Shown here: piece by piece, positions 1 through 12,396 of the stretch | Numbering within the stretch: the stretch's first letter is position 1 | Layout: each line of letters begins with the position of its first letter | Assembly: GCA_004335635.1 (NCBI GenBank) | Contig: QAXH01004087.1 | Coordinates: 2,000-35,412 of the forward strand | Length of the DNA: 33,413 nt | DNA from: Chloromonas sp. AAM2 | Taxonomy: Eukaryota; Chlorophyta; Chlorophyceae; Chlamydomonadales; Chlamydomonadaceae | Direction: 5' to 3' | Notes under the pieces: generated by a model | Database searches by the model: none | Told to the model about the DNA's origin: nothing | Seen by the model: the letters and a program-made list of their open reading frames with translations, nothing else | Made by a program: the position numbers and the translations under genes

Positions 1-158
1 TGCTGCAGCCCCTGGACATGCTCCTTGATGCTGCAGCCCCTGGACATGCTCCTTGATGCTGCAGCCCCTGGACATGCTCCTTGATGCTACAGCCCGTGGA
101 CATGCTCCTTGATGCTACAGCCCCTGGACATGCTCGTTGATGCTACAGCCCCTGGACT
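1..158. repeat. 28-bp tandem repeat (minisatellite), five full copies plus a partial
   Basis: Five complete 28-bp units start at 1, 29, 57, 85 and 113, and a partial unit starts at 141. Each has the core CAGCCCCTGGACATGCTC. The first three are identical; the later ones carry single-base changes (TGCTACAG for TGCTGCAG, CCCGTGG, GCTCGTTGA). The period is not a multiple of three and the array lies just beyond the donor of the exon at 174-458 (minus strand), so it is most likely intronic. The array continues off the left edge, so its true copy number is unknown. Confidence 0.95.
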
Positions 159-173
159 GGCTGGTAGCCGCAC

Positions 174-1392
174 CTGCACCGCCACCCAGAGGTCCAGCGG
201 CTGTTCCCTGGAGCCCACCCCCTGCTGCCTGGCGCCCACTGCCTGCTGCGATTCCTGCGAGCTCCTGAGCACCTCCCGCATGAGCTCCCCGTCCTTCATC
301 TTGATTTTGTACTCGACCTGGGAGCTCAGGCCCTGCATTAGCTCGCCAGCGTCCTCCAAATCCTGGACATCGGGCGGTGATGGGTTTTGGTCCACACGGT
401 TCAGTAAGAGTGAGCTCAGACTGAAAGTTGGCCGTACAACATGCATGCTGTTGGCGTGCTGCCAGGGTAGAACTGCTGCATAACTCTTTTTGACGTTGTG
501 TTACGAGCTTGGTTGCAAGGCGCCGCCATGCGTGTGTGGAACCATAGATTTGTGGGGTGGCACAGAGAAATGGGAAATAGCACAGGGTCATACACCGTGA
601 ACAGAACCTAGTCCATGTAGCGTACCACATGCGCTCGGTGAGCCATGCACCTGTCCTGTTCAAGGAGTGTAGCTTACCTTCTTCGTGGCCCGGCGGAAAA
701 CATGGCGCGGTACAAACGTGCCCTGGCCCTTGCATGCGGCCAATGCCATAGTGTCCCCTGCAAAACAGTCCCCAGACCAGGATGGGTTAGGGTAGGGTGG
801 GGTTGCCAGGGGTGCTCGCCGCGGAGAAAATTACAGCGCTGCAGACGAGTAGCAGTATGCTTGCCGAGGCTCTACATGCCTCCTCGCTGTGATTTGGCAG
901 GCCGCATGCAACAGATGCGCTCAGATTGCCCACTTCTTCAAAATAGGTCCGGACTCCGAATACCTGCTGTGAAGGTGTCTGGGACACGAAAGATGGCAGG
1001 ACCAGCCGCCCAGGCCTGAAGTAAGAGGCCAGCAGGCGCAGGCTCGTGCAATCGCATTGCGACATAAATCATGTCCGAATCGGAGGCCAGCTGCGCCTCT
1101 GCCTCGCGCGTGGCTTTATGAAATAGTTCGGCGTACTTTTCAAGACAGTCCTGTTCCACAACCGCAGGCGGGGTTGATCCTCGCCGGGCTTTTGAGGGCC
1201 CTGCAGGCACAGTCAATGAGGTTTGCCAAGTAAATCAAAGTGCCCTGCATTATACAAGCAGCTCTGAATGCTGATAATGACGGGCAAAGAGTGCTCGCCT
1301 GCTTCAGAGTCGTCCTCCGAGTTGCGCCGCTTCCTCCTTTCCGAGCCGTGCTGTGGTTGGGCTGTCGCCCAGATCGCCTCCGCAATGCTCAT
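174..1392 (-). CDS. Unrecognised multi-exon gene, 5' part, truncated by the left edge
   Basis: I do not recognise this protein. Four exons chain in frame on the minus strand: 1392-1282 (ATG at 1392, Arg/Lys-rich then acidic), 1150-964, 757-678 and 458-174, giving 221 codons before the window ends. Introns are GT-AG. The junction 964/757 is phase 1 and 678/458 phase 0, and both fit exactly. Donors GTATTC, GTAAGC and GTGCGG are acceptable; the first donor (GTCATT) is weak. An alternative acceptor at 1200 would extend exon 2 to 1200-964, but no matching phase-1 donor is visible upstream. Visible segments are a charged helix (CLEKYAELFHKATREAEAQL), a short basic stretch (PRHVFRRATKK) and a charged, helix-prone region (QVEYKIKMKDGELMREVL). 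The gene ends outside the window. The 3' end of NOL6 lies upstream of it on the same strand. Confidence 0.5.
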
Positions 1393-2723
1393 GTATTCAA
1401 CAATGATCAATACTGTGCATGAATCAGCCCGGTCAGGGCTGTCGCGCCTCACCAACAACTGACTGACAGTAGCAATCTCCGTGCCTCTGTTCGGTGTAGC
1501 ACGCGCTACTTCACACGTACACCATGGTTGTGTTCGTCTGCTTTAAAGCGCCCCTTACATGAGCAATTGGTGTGCTAGAGCGGCACTTTCGCGCCTTCGC
1601 ATAGGGTAGGGTTTCCTAGGGTCATTAGGGTATGATGTACCAACCCTACCCGCCCCGCAATACAGCCGATGGCAGGTGAAGTCAAGGCATGTGTGTGCTT
1701 GAACTTTGCAAGCGCATTCTCAAGCCGCGATTCTGTCTACAGCGTGCTTCTTGCCTGACGAATAACGTTCAGAAATCTGTCTCGACTGGTGACCTTTCCT
1801 GCTGAATTTGTACCCTCGTGCATGCAGATTGGCTTGCACTGACCTGCGGATGCACCCTGCACACCTCTGCACCTGGGTCAGACCTGTGGTTTGCTTCAAC
1901 TTTGCGATGACTTGCTGCACACGTCCACGATGCAGAACATTAGAGTGCATGCATGTCATCACAAACCGTGGCGTCCTGCTCTGCGCCTGTTGGTATGTGT
2001 ACATTCAGATTGCCCACACCAGGATTGCGAGTAAATGTCCTGACTGCCTGTGAGCTACGACACATACGCCTTCAGCTCCCTCCTTGTAAAGCACGACTTA
2101 CGCTTCTTCAGCTGCCTGCTATGTCTTCAGTGCTATATACATGCAGATTAAAGCGTACAGCCCAGCAGATGCAAGCGCCAGCAGCTGTGGGCAAGCTGAA
2201 CCCTGAGAGCCTAGTAGGCTGTGTGACCGACGAGCTGCCTCATCTACTGGCGGGCTGGCATGAAACAAGACTTTTGAGCACGTGCATGGGCCTAGATGGA
2301 GTTTGCTGTACGTGACCATATGCCAACCCTGGGTTTCTGTATGCTGACAACATGCTCACCAGCATGGTGATTAAGAACGCAACAAGCCAAGGCTCTCAAG
2401 GGAGCAGTGGCTCCAGGACTGAGGTACTGAGTTGGGCCATGAATTATATGAATTATATTTGCATTCCTTGTACAGAGACTATGCTTTGCTCCTGATGTCA
2501 GGAAGATAGAGAGCGACACAACACTCGTATTTTTGCACAAGCAACGCAGTAGAGAGCAACAACGGACCCCACGCAAGAGACACTGACTGGCTCAGAGCTC
2601 AATCTGGCAAACAAATCAGATAGTCCGCAATATGCTTGTCGTAATTCATTCGTTCCATCAACACTTGTTGAAATAGTTCCCGACATGATGCGTAACGTTC
2701 CATTCATTCAAAATTGACGCGCT
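1393..2723. other. Spacer between the left-edge gene and the 3' end of NOL6
   Basis: No exon chain with matching phases could be built here on either strand. ORFs of 60-120 codons overlap one another in several frames and look like background. The stretch should contain the NOL6 3' UTR (next to 2724) and the promoter of the minus-strand gene that starts near 1392. Positions 1603-1660 carry several TAGGG/GGGTT motifs, too irregular to call a telomeric array. Confidence 0.6.
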
Positions 2724-5700
2724 TCATTTGGTTTGAGCTGCTCCAACGGGCAGCTTGCTGCAACCACGCAGAACCTGCACTCCAGCAACAATGCCATCTC
2801 CCACTTCACACATCTCAGTCAAGATTCTGCTGACGTCAGGCACACATGCAGGTCCTGTGCTCCCTGCTACCCCATCAGCAGCAGTGGTGGACGCAGCTAG
2901 CTTGGTGGCTAAACATGGAAGACTGGCATGGCACGTGTTGACCTGCAAGCAGAATGAAAGTCAACTTCTGCGTGTGCTAACATCCCGACAGCTCGCATGC
3001 TTATGGGCTCAAATGCACAGCGCCGGCCATAACAGGACGGCCCCAACTGCAGTGAAGCAAGTACAGTATGCGTGCCCAGTTTGATGTGCATTGTTGTGAA
3101 ATGCGGTGACAGCAATTGTACGTACCCTCACCAGCAGGATTGCTCGTGGGCTATCCACAACGTGCCTCACCTTAGCAGGCGCAGGCAAGAAGGCCGCAGG
3201 CGCCCACTTGACACCCACAAACTGGCCACCGACATCATCAGTGCACAGCGTGGCCAGCAGGGGTAGGTGCAAGGACCTCTGGCCAACCGAACCAGGTGCA
3301 GCACCATTCACAGGTTGCCCAGGCTTGGAAGAGGCTGTGGGTGGGTTTGCAGGGTCCGTGGTCGCACCACCTGTCACGCTGGACTGGACCTTGGACAAGA
3401 GTAGCTCAACAGGATCAAAACCAACCAGCAGCTCCTCCCGCAGTGCTGCAGGACCGCGTGTGGCAACCGCCTGCACAAGTCAACCACAAACGAGTAAGAC
3501 TCCAGCGATTGACTTGCACGCCTAAGCCAAGACAGTGTGGGCTACTGGAGCCTGCTCCTGCGATTCCGCGGCATGTGAAAGGAATAACAATTTTATCCGT
3601 TTCCTGCAGGTACAAGCATGCGCGGTAATATACTATATGTAAAAGGGCAAGACAATGCAATGTGCGTATGCCCTGCCTGATGTCAAGGGAATATACCTGT
3701 TCAGGAAAGGCATCCAGGAAGGCGCGGGCGCGTTTCGGCGGAGCCTGCTCCCTGGCCTCTTCCATGACGCACGTGAGCGCATCGGGCTGCCGGTGCCGCT
3801 TAGCGCAGCCCGTCGTCAACCATGCAGGAAGCGCCTGTGCCGCGCGGGGCAACGCCTCGCGCCGCAGGTGCAGCATGACGTCGAACTGCTGCATTTGCGG
3901 GCTGTATGACGCTCCCAGAAGAGCCTGGTCCAAGGCTGCCTGGTCCAAAAGAGAATCCTCGGAATGATCAACTGCTGACGCACGGGTGCCGTTCGCTCTT
4001 GGAGCTGATGCGGAAGATGGGTGTGGCAGGCCTTCCTCTAGGAGCTGCGCGGCAGCTGCCAGGCATGATGTGGCAAGGGATGTCAGGTGCGCCAGGGCAG
4101 GTGGGGATGGCCGCTCACGCGTCCTGCAAAATAAACACAAGGTGCACGAGATGCTACAGCTTACTACTTTGATGCAGGTGTCACAAGATGACCTGAAGGC
4201 AGTGTATTGGGTGCGAAAGAATACGCAGCAGGTAACAATGATGTGGCCACACTCTGTCAAGCGTACATGAAGCTTGTGCAGAGCAAAGCTAGATGTGCAG
4301 ATTTACAAAGGATGTTCCTGCTGTGCAGCCTGATGAAGCAGCGCTTAATCGTGCGCCACCCCACCGGCTGCCAGTCCTGCCCCGTTGACCCGGAGCAGTG
4401 CCCGCAGGGGTGTGAGTGATGTAGCTCTCTAAGGAAGCTATGGCGCCACAGGGCATCGAGTGCCAATCGCCACAACCCTAGTTGGAGCCATGGCCTTCCG
4501 CCAGCAAAGTGCAGGTACAGCATGTATCGTTTGACACCTGTGCACTGTCTGGCAGCACCAGCTGACAAGCACCATGGGCTTGCAAGCACCGGGTGATCCG
4601 AGACAGGCCATAGAGATGGCGGCCTCTCACTCACCAGTGGTGTGATACCAGGTCTTTGGGTGTGACCAGGTACAGCGCGGGCATGGCCCCGCCTCCGCCC
4701 GGCAGCCCCCGCCTCTCCGCGAAGCGCTTGTGCACCAGCCGCAGGTCTGCTGGTGTGAGGGACGCATCGGGGTCCACCACAAGCGGCCGGCCAGACCACG
4801 GGTGGTGCGACAGGAGCTCAAGGAACCGAAGAAAACCTGCAATTGGCAACAAAGAGGTTGAGCAAGCGTACAGGCCACCAAATCTGCACTATCCATTGAC
4901 AGTCTTTGCTAATCTCTCCAAAGCAGCACTCGCCCTCCCCGCCAACTTTTTGCTCTAATCGAATGACCCTTGCTGCGTTCCCGGCCAACTCTCAACCCTT
5001 ATTGCTTGCCAAAGCCCATTCACACACTTACCTGCCACCATTTCATTAACAATCTACTTTCTGCAGAACCTTGTGATGACGCCCTCCCACATACCTGCCA
5101 CCCGTGATCCCGGCGTGCCGTTAGGCCCCTTGGTCGTGAACACCGCAGCCATCAGGAGCTCCACCGCCTCCTGCATCACGTGGTTGCTCATCAGGTGCGC
5201 GGACACCCAGCGCTTGGCCAGGCGGCAGGCGGGGCCGTAGGCGGGGTTGGCGCCCCCCACGCGGGACACCAGCCCGTGATGCCAGCTGCGGATCAGGGGT
5301 TGCGTCTCTGGGGAGGCAGTGATGGGGCCAGTGCCGGGGGCTTGCGGCTGGCTGCGGGCTTGCTCTACAAGCATGGTCTCATCCCTGCATACAAGACACC
5401 AGGAGGCTGGTGCGGCATGGGTAGGCATGGCGTGATGTGTGGGTGAAAGGGTTAATGAAAGGTGGGTTAGCTGGGGTTGTCAAATGTGCTTAGCCGGCGG
5501 ACAGGCAAAGCCGGCTGAAGGCAGACACGTCCAGGTACCACCCATGGCACGACATTCACTTAACAGCCATCGTCCTGTGCTCAACACAGCAGGAGTGATG
5601 CCCATGAGACAGATTCTCAACAAAATACTGCGACAACTGTGCCTGAGGCGTCAATAAATTATATTCAGATGCCTGTCTGAAAGAAGCAGTGAAATGCATC

Positions 5701-8700
5701 CAGCGCGTCCGCTCACCTGCCACTGTACAGCGTCAGACGGAATGCAAAGCCGTCAGACAAGACGTCTATGTACTCCTCCGTTGCCTGCAGGGGCATGGCC
5801 GAGGCACATGCAACATGGAGTCCACTTGAGTGCATGGGATTCTGAGAAAGACATGCACATGATCTACGTTACCTAACCTGGAAGCTGGCGTCTGTTGCCT
5901 AGTGCTCTGCACAGAACTTGGTATTACATGGACTGGCAAAGTGCAGCAATCATGACGCATGCAGACGGACGCGTCCAGAGACGAATAAAAGCCTCTAGCA
6001 TTAAATCTTGTGCAAAGATGACATGCAGCTCATGGCGTGCTCACCTGTGCAGTGAGCCCCAAGCTGCTCTCTATGGTCTGTGCGAGCTGCAGCCCCAGCG
6101 CTGCCTTCATCTTGCAGAAGGCCACGGGCTGGGCTGGCCAACGACCTGCGACAATCAATGGAGGAGAACTTACGGAAGGGCAGTCTACACACACACAACT
6201 GCATTGGCAGGAGGCAGTGCATACCACAAGACAGGGCAGCGTTGATTCAAGCCATTGCACACATCAGACATGCAGCAGTGTGATGGGCACTCTTGCATTC
6301 AATCCCGGATGCCAAGCACATGCCGTTGCACAAGCCTCGGCTTGGCTTCGCAATGCCGACACGCCATGCCATGATGGCTGCCTGTGTTTGCGTCCATCCC
6401 CACTTGGCTCATAGATTGTTCACCATAGCGACCACCTTGTGCCTACCACAGGAGTGGCGGCACCTTCTCGAGCTATAAAGGATTATAATCATTGCCAGGG
6501 CGGGAATGAACACAGGTTCAGCGCATTTGATGCATGCAAGGCAAGTATGATTGATGCAGGGCCATGCGTGCCAAGAGTGGATCATACAGCAAGCCTCCAA
6601 TTCCTATCAATTTGATTGATCAGGCAGTGCATGGCCATGCATGCCAACATGATGTGCAGCATGTGTATTAACTAAGGTTCATGTACCACCAGCAGCCTAC
6701 ACACGTTGTGCACATCTCACAGACTGTGATATGCACGATAAAGTGGAGCGTGTGCTATGCCATACGCACGTGCACTGATATCACACACACGGTGTGCAGA
6801 ACACACAGGTCTATGTCTTTCACAGTGTGTCACGCACCAGAGTTTTCGAGCTGCACGAGCATGTCCTGCGGCTCCACCACGCGCGGCAGTCTGTCCACGG
6901 CCGCCAGGGCCTGCCCCACAGCGGCGGGAGGCACACTTCCCGCCAGCGGGTGCGGCAGGGGGGTGACCACCTCGGTGTGGCGCGCGGCAGCGGACAAGGG
7001 CTGGACAGCCAGTATCTGTAGGCAGAGACGCACACACACTGACCCATGCTGGTTGACAACCGGTCGCTGCAGTGAGCACAAAGCCTCTGCCGACTAAGAA
7101 TCGCAAATTAGCCATTGCACACAGTCACCAACATGGAGTTTTGCAAGGACAGGCAACTGCTTCTGATGTGAACGAGCTGCAATTCCCTTCCTCCTTTGCG
7201 CCCTGTGATGCCCTGCCACTCACCCCACTCCTTTGCGCCCCACTCCTTTGCGCCCTGCCACCTCCAGTACCACGCAGCTAGAGGATTGCCGCACCCTGCT
7301 CACCCTGAACCGTCCAAGGGAGAGGAACTGCCCCCACCACAATAAACGAATGCGTGTTCCCAATTGAGTTAAACGTCCACCCCTCCTGTTCAAGCACCTA
7401 ACAAGTGGTATTCCTCATAGCCTACATGCCTAGCCTGCATGCCTCACCTTCAGTGCCAGGCCCTCCATTGCCCTGAGCTGCTTGGAGAGCTTGTCCGTGG
7501 CAGCCTCCAGCAGACGGCCCGCGGTCACGGCGGCGTCAGCGGAGCGCGGGTCGTCGTCCTCACCCCTGATAACATGCACACGCATGCAGGTCACACCAGT
7601 CACAAACCGTGCGTCACTGGCCAGACTAAACTCCAGAGCAGTAGCAGGTGCTTCCTGCTGCTTGCAGCCTGAAATGCGCCCAGGACGTGAACAAATCACA
7701 TGAGTGGCATGCAAACGACACAGTTCGTGGCACAGTGCAGCTGCCTTCCATGCTGCACCATTTTGGGACGACATGTGGCACTTGTATGGCGGAAGTGCTC
7801 TGGCGTTACTCACCTGAGCGCACCATCGAGGATTGACCCAGAGCTGCGCAGTGTGCCCAGCGCGCCCGCCGGCCTGTGCCTGTCCAGGGCATAGGCCACT
7901 GCCCGATCGGGCGCCGCATGCCGGGCGCCAAGTGCCGCCCCGGGCGCGCCCCACACCACTGCCTCGCTGATCTTGCCGTCTTGGAAGCGCCGCAGCTCTG
8001 AGGCCGCGCCCCAGAAGGCGCGGAAGCGGACTGCGGCCCGCAGGTCATCGGCAGGAGGCCCGATGTCCACAAGCCTGCACACATACAGATACACACAAGA
8101 CAGGGCACAATATCAGGCTTGCCAACGCGACGTGGGTTGCAGCCTGGCACAGGCATGTGCATCTGGTAGCAAGCAGTAGCAAGAGGACAACAAAGCAAGC
8201 AACAGAGAAACCTAAGCACATGCTTGGCACGATGTCTGCACATGCGTGTGTGCTCTGGTTTCGTCCCACATCCATTGTAAGCTAATCACAACACGATGCA
8301 TACCTGAGCGCTAAAGTTGGGTCCAGCCTCGCGCCGACCAGCACCTCGTGTGGCCTGGTGACGTACAGCAGCCCTGAGGCCAGGGCGGACGGCGGGGCGG
8401 GCACCACGGGCCGGCGCACGGCCCGCACTAGGTGGGCACGGTCGGTCAGGGCCGTCCGCACCAGGGCCTCGATAGCAGACTCCTGCTCCCTGTGACCATA
8501 ATGCACCACATACGTAAAGCAAAGTATCAGCTGGTTGTTACGTACAACAGCAATGCACACCTTCATGTATTGGTGCCCATGCGCAGTCCAGCATGTTGAA
8601 GGATCACAATGGTACAGATTACAAGGGTACTAGCTTTGTCAACCAGCAATGCACAAACACACGGGTGTCGGTACACAGTTGGGCTCGGTACACAGGGCTC

Positions 8701-11700
8701 GGTACACAGTTGGGACGAGGATATGGAGAGGAAGGATTGCGGTCACAACTCATGAAAACAGTGACGAGGGTTGCGTCTGCTTAATCATGAACCTGAACCC
8801 ACGCACCTCCAGACACAGACGTCCCCTGCCCGTGTGTGATGCCAGTGCTCCTGACCCTGCCTTTCATCGTCCCCCACTGCAGCCGCTGCCTGCACTGCCA
8901 GCGACACGCCAGCTGTCTGTTCGTACGTCGCGTGCTGAGGCACGTCCACCGCCCACATGTAGTCATAGCAGGAGGCCAGGCGTGAAGGGCTGAGCAGCAC
9001 AGAGGCCAGGGCAGCTTCCCCGTCAACAGGGGCACTGAGTACTGCCACACTAGCTCGCGCTGCCGCAGTTACTGCTGTCAGCGCTGCCTTGCTCAGCTGA
9101 CATGCCAAGTTGCACCAGCCTGTGGCAGGAGCACAAGCACATCATAAGAATAGGCACACAAGAGTAGAAGCTGTCTCACAGACAGCTGCTGCACATGGCA
9201 AGGCAGGACTCGCTGTGAACAGCCTAGCGTCTTCTGCCTTCTGTCGTCTGGAAGAATGAAGACCCCTGGTCACAGGCTCCCGGCCATTCAGGCTTCAACT
9301 TTCACCGCTTCAGTCTTCGAGTGTTGTCTGCCAAATACCAAACCATAAACAGCCCTGGGCACATGCTCCTGGCGATTGTTGTGGCATGCAGTGACCCTGA
9401 CCTGTGGGGTCCACTAGCACAGCTGCATGCGCCTTGCGGAACGCTGAAAGACTGGGTGGCGCGCCTACTGCCAGCGGTGATGCACGAGCAGTGGTTGATG
9501 TGCCTAGTGCTGCCGCCACCACCTCTGCCGCCTCTGTCGCTGCCTGCTTTTGCTGCAGCTTGGCGCTGCCGTGGGAAGTGCCTGGCGTGAGGAGGTAAGA
9601 TGCCGCAGCGCGTGCAGTGGATTCCAGTTGATCCGAGGTAAGGCGTGTGAGGGTGAAGCCCTTGGTAAGGTTGGTGGATGGATCGGCACCAGATAAGGCG
9701 TGCAGTGCGGCGCGGAATATTTGCAGTGCGCTCATGGCGGGCGTCTGCATGTGGCAAGAGGAGTGCCTGATGGTCAGTCACCCATACAAGGTCATTGCAT
9801 GCGACGTGGTCACCAGGACCTGCCAGAGGACAGACGCAAATGAATGTTTCTCTCTAATGCCATCTGAGGCAATGATCCCCTGATTGCAACAAGTTGACAA
9901 GCTGATTGCAACAAGTTGACAAACAAAACTAAACATATCTAAACAATTCAAAACAAACCTGAACACTTCTATTCAGCATCTAGTTGCAACAGTGGCGATG
10001 CCACAGCTTGTCTACGCACCAGTTTGCCTCTTTCTGCCAGGTGTGCGAGCAGCATGGCCATGGTGTGGCCGTCCAGCCCGTCAGCACTGCCGCTGCTGGC
10101 CGCCAGGTGGTGCTGATGCGCCCATACCTGCAACACCCAACAAATCAGTGCATGTCCTCATCATGCCAGCAGCCATAGGCACGTGCGTCCTGCTGCGAGC
10201 TTGAAATCGCCTTGGCCATTCCTTTCTTTCTGCTTACAGCACATGATAGCCGCCTGTTACAGGTCTCCTGCCTCGTGTGGCATCCAACAGCGCAGCACCA
10301 GTTGCCTCGCACCTTCAGCAACAGTAATCCATCGGCAAACATGGGCAGCGCTGCCACAGTGCGCTGCAGCAATGCCGCATGTGACAGCACCAGCATGTCA
10401 GCCATGATGCCCATGTTGTATGTGGGAGTGGGTGCAAGGTGCGCTGTGCTCACACCACCACCAGCTCCAGTGACAGGGGCTGGCTTCGCAGCTGCAGGGG
10501 CAGCAGCAGCAACTGCAGCTGTGACGGCCCCTGTGCCTGCTGCGCTGGCCGGTGCTGGAGCACCTACAGCTGGTGCTGCGACTGGTGCTGTGGCAGGTGC
10601 TGCTGCAGGCTGTTTTCGCCTGACCCATCGCACTGCATTGCGATCGGGTGCCAGGCGTGCAAGCGCAAAGAGAGAGGGCGAGGCGCAGGGGATGAGCCGT
10701 AGGCGGTAGGCGGGTGGTCCTGATGGCTTTGAGGCTGCACCCGCAATCACCAGCACAGGCCTGGTCGGGTCGGACTGCAGTGCCTCCAAGTGCATAGCGC
10801 GCGAGGCAAATGCAGGGCTGCATGTGCAAAGACGAGCAAACCAACATTGTGAGGTCTAGTTCACATCACAAGTGATGACACACGTGGTATGCATCACAAG
10901 GGCATGCCATGCGCTGCATGGATATGGACACGAGCTTCTCCAAGCATAGCAGATGCCTAGAGCCAACCAACAATCTCGGGAGGCACTGCCTTGCCCACAT
11001 ACATACTCAGCCGCAGGCGTTGGCCTCACCATGCTGCCAAGTGGTTGGTGACTGTGGCCAAGTAGAGAGCTCTGAGTGCATGGTAGCGGTAGTTGAGGTG
11101 TGCCTTGCGGTAGAAGCAGGTGGCAGGCATGGCCAGAGCTATGTCTAGGGTGGGTGGAGTGCCGGCATCAGGGCCTGGAGACTGGGCCATGCAGGCACCC
11201 AAGGGCAGGCTGCCTGAGGCTGCCACAACCGTGGGTGGCTGAAACTGAAAACTGACAGCCTGCAGGTAACAGACAGGAATAGATAGTCATTAGGCTGCAG
11301 ATAGTGTGCGAAGCGAGTTTGCAACGTCCAGACGTGGGACGCAGCAAAAGGAAAGCTGTGGCGCACGAAGACAGCAGAATGCATGGGGCCCCCACTTACA
11401 GCAGGGCTGAGGCCCAGGTCACGCAGGAAGCCAGCTGCTTGCTTGCCTTGCACCTGCATGGTAAGTGGCAGAGGCAATGCGTAAGGTCCGAGGCGCAGAA
11501 GAATTTGCATGGTGAGGCATGCAAGGCAGGGCAGGTGCTCTGTGCTGACCTGATGAGGAGTGATGGCAGTGAGTACGCGCCTGAGGCGTTGCAAGTCGTT
11601 GGCCATGAGAGAGGCGTCAGCAGGAGCCAGGTTGGCACGGGTTTCCTTGAGCAGCTCAGCCACCTACGAGCAGCAAGGCACCATTTGATCTGAGGTCCAG

Positions 11701-12185
11701 GGTTTTAGTGTATGGACACCATGCAGCGCTCTCCTGATCCCAAGCAGCACCACGCATTGGGTCAAGATGTGCCTCACCTGCAGCTGCATTACAGTTGTTT
11801 CCGATGTGGTCTGAGCCATGAGCAGCATGTCGTGCTCCTCGGCGGAAAGGCCTTGTCCGCGCTTGCGTTGCTTGGCCGGCTGCTCGCCGGCTGCAGCCCC
11901 GTCAACTGCAGCAGGCTGATTTGCTGTCTCCTCCTCTTCTCCTTCTTCAGCCTCATCATCCTCTCCTGCCGACCCCTCGTCGCCCTCGTCTTCGCCTTCA
12001 TCCTCAGCATCATCATCATCAGAGCTGTCGGAAACCTGCCCGTCTGCTGCTTGGGCCATCAAGTCCTCTGAGTCATCACTAATTTCATTGCCTGAGGAAA
12101 GCACGTCCTCATCGTCATACTCTGCCGCCATCAAAGCCCGGGCGCCACTGCCGCCACTCATGCCGCCACCGGCAGCCTTGACCAT
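2724..12185 (-). CDS. NOL6: Nucleolar protein 6 (NOL6/Nrap, yeast Utp22), complete, 19 exons, 1474 aa
   Basis: NOL6/Utp22 is a component of the small-subunit processome (UTP-C in yeast) acting in nucleolar pre-18S rRNA processing. Exons, 5' to 3': 12185-11778, 11663-11550, 11453-11400, 11259-11030, 10817-10313, 10127-10020, 9744-9402, 9119-8807, 8489-8304, 8074-7814, 7565-7448, 7015-6838, 6145-6045, 5784-5717, 5384-5095, 4836-4635, 4123-3697, 3470-3171, 2942-2724. All 18 introns are GT-AG and keep phase; the sum is 4425 nt. Family hallmarks, from memory of the Nrap domains D1-D6: an acidic N terminus (residues 23-95); D1 with LNYRYHALRALYL and TPTYNMGIMADML; D2 beginning KVWAHQHH; VDIGPPADD...FWGAASELRRFQDG at about 755; EEYIDVLSDGFAFRL at about 975; RLAKRWVSAHLMS; FLRFLELL...PLVVDPDASLTP; LVGFDPVELLL near 1320. 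It is longer than the usual roughly 1050-1150 aa because of linkers, including an Ala/Pro-rich insert (about 338-392). Family assignment is firm; individual splice ends are my reading. Confidence 0.95.
7226..7255. repeat. 15-bp direct repeat, two copies, in a NOL6 intron
   Basis: The unit CACTCCTTTGCGCCC occurs at 7226-7240 and 7241-7255. A related copy (CTCCTTTGCGCCC) lies just upstream near 7190. It is within the intron between NOL6 exons 11 and 12, and no function is evident. Confidence 0.85.
8668..8714. repeat. Three short tandem units in a NOL6 intron
   Basis: TCGGTACACAG begins three consecutive units at 8668, 8685 and 8699, with lengths 17, 14 and 16. They lie in the intron between NOL6 exons 8 and 9. 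Confidence 0.85.
9881..9924. repeat. 22-bp tandem duplication in a NOL6 intron
   Basis: TGATTGCAACAAGTTGACAA occurs at 9881 and again at 9903. It is followed by a CAAAAC/TAAAC-rich stretch to about 9965, on the upstream side of exon 7 in the minus-strand gene (intron 6). Confidence 0.9.
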
Positions 12186-12396
12186 TGATTACAGTGAGCC
12201 ATCACAAAGAGTATGTTGCTTCTTAGAGCTTGCTAGAGAGCCTGCGTTCGCAGCAGTCAGTCGCATGACAGGCCCAGTGCGCGTACGTCAGTTTCAGCCC
12301 CTAATGGTTTTGAGTGACGTGCAGTCCACCTTTGAAGCTTCGTTTCGTTTTCCTAAGTGCTGGCCCAGTAGTCTGTTTGATACTCCTCAGTACAGC
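12186..12396. promoter_or_regulatory. Divergent (bidirectional) promoter between NOL6 and gene A
   Basis: Only 211 bp separate the NOL6 ATG (12185, minus) from the gene A ATG (12397, plus). Two ACGT-core elements in opposite orientation lie inside: TACGTCA at 12284-12290 and TGACGTG at 12315-12321. These resemble bZIP/CRE-type sites. No TATA box is obvious on either side. The ORF on the plus strand is open across the spacer, so the exact start of gene A is not proven. Shared regulation is an inference. Confidence 0.5.

Noticed and set aside
115..735. 206-codon minus-strand ORF over the left-edge gene
   Set aside because: It reads through the introns and the minisatellite. The alternative frames with splice-phase agreement (174-458, 678-757) explain the coding signal better.
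1603..1660. TAGGG/GGGTT-rich stretch resembling telomere repeats
   Set aside because: The motifs are irregularly spaced and too few. There is no ordered TTTAGGG array.
10212..10847. Ala/Cys-rich ORFs on both strands over the GC-rich block of NOL6 exon 5
   Set aside because: These are shadow frames of the Ala/Pro-coding insert. The NOL6 frame continues into conserved Nrap sequence on both sides.
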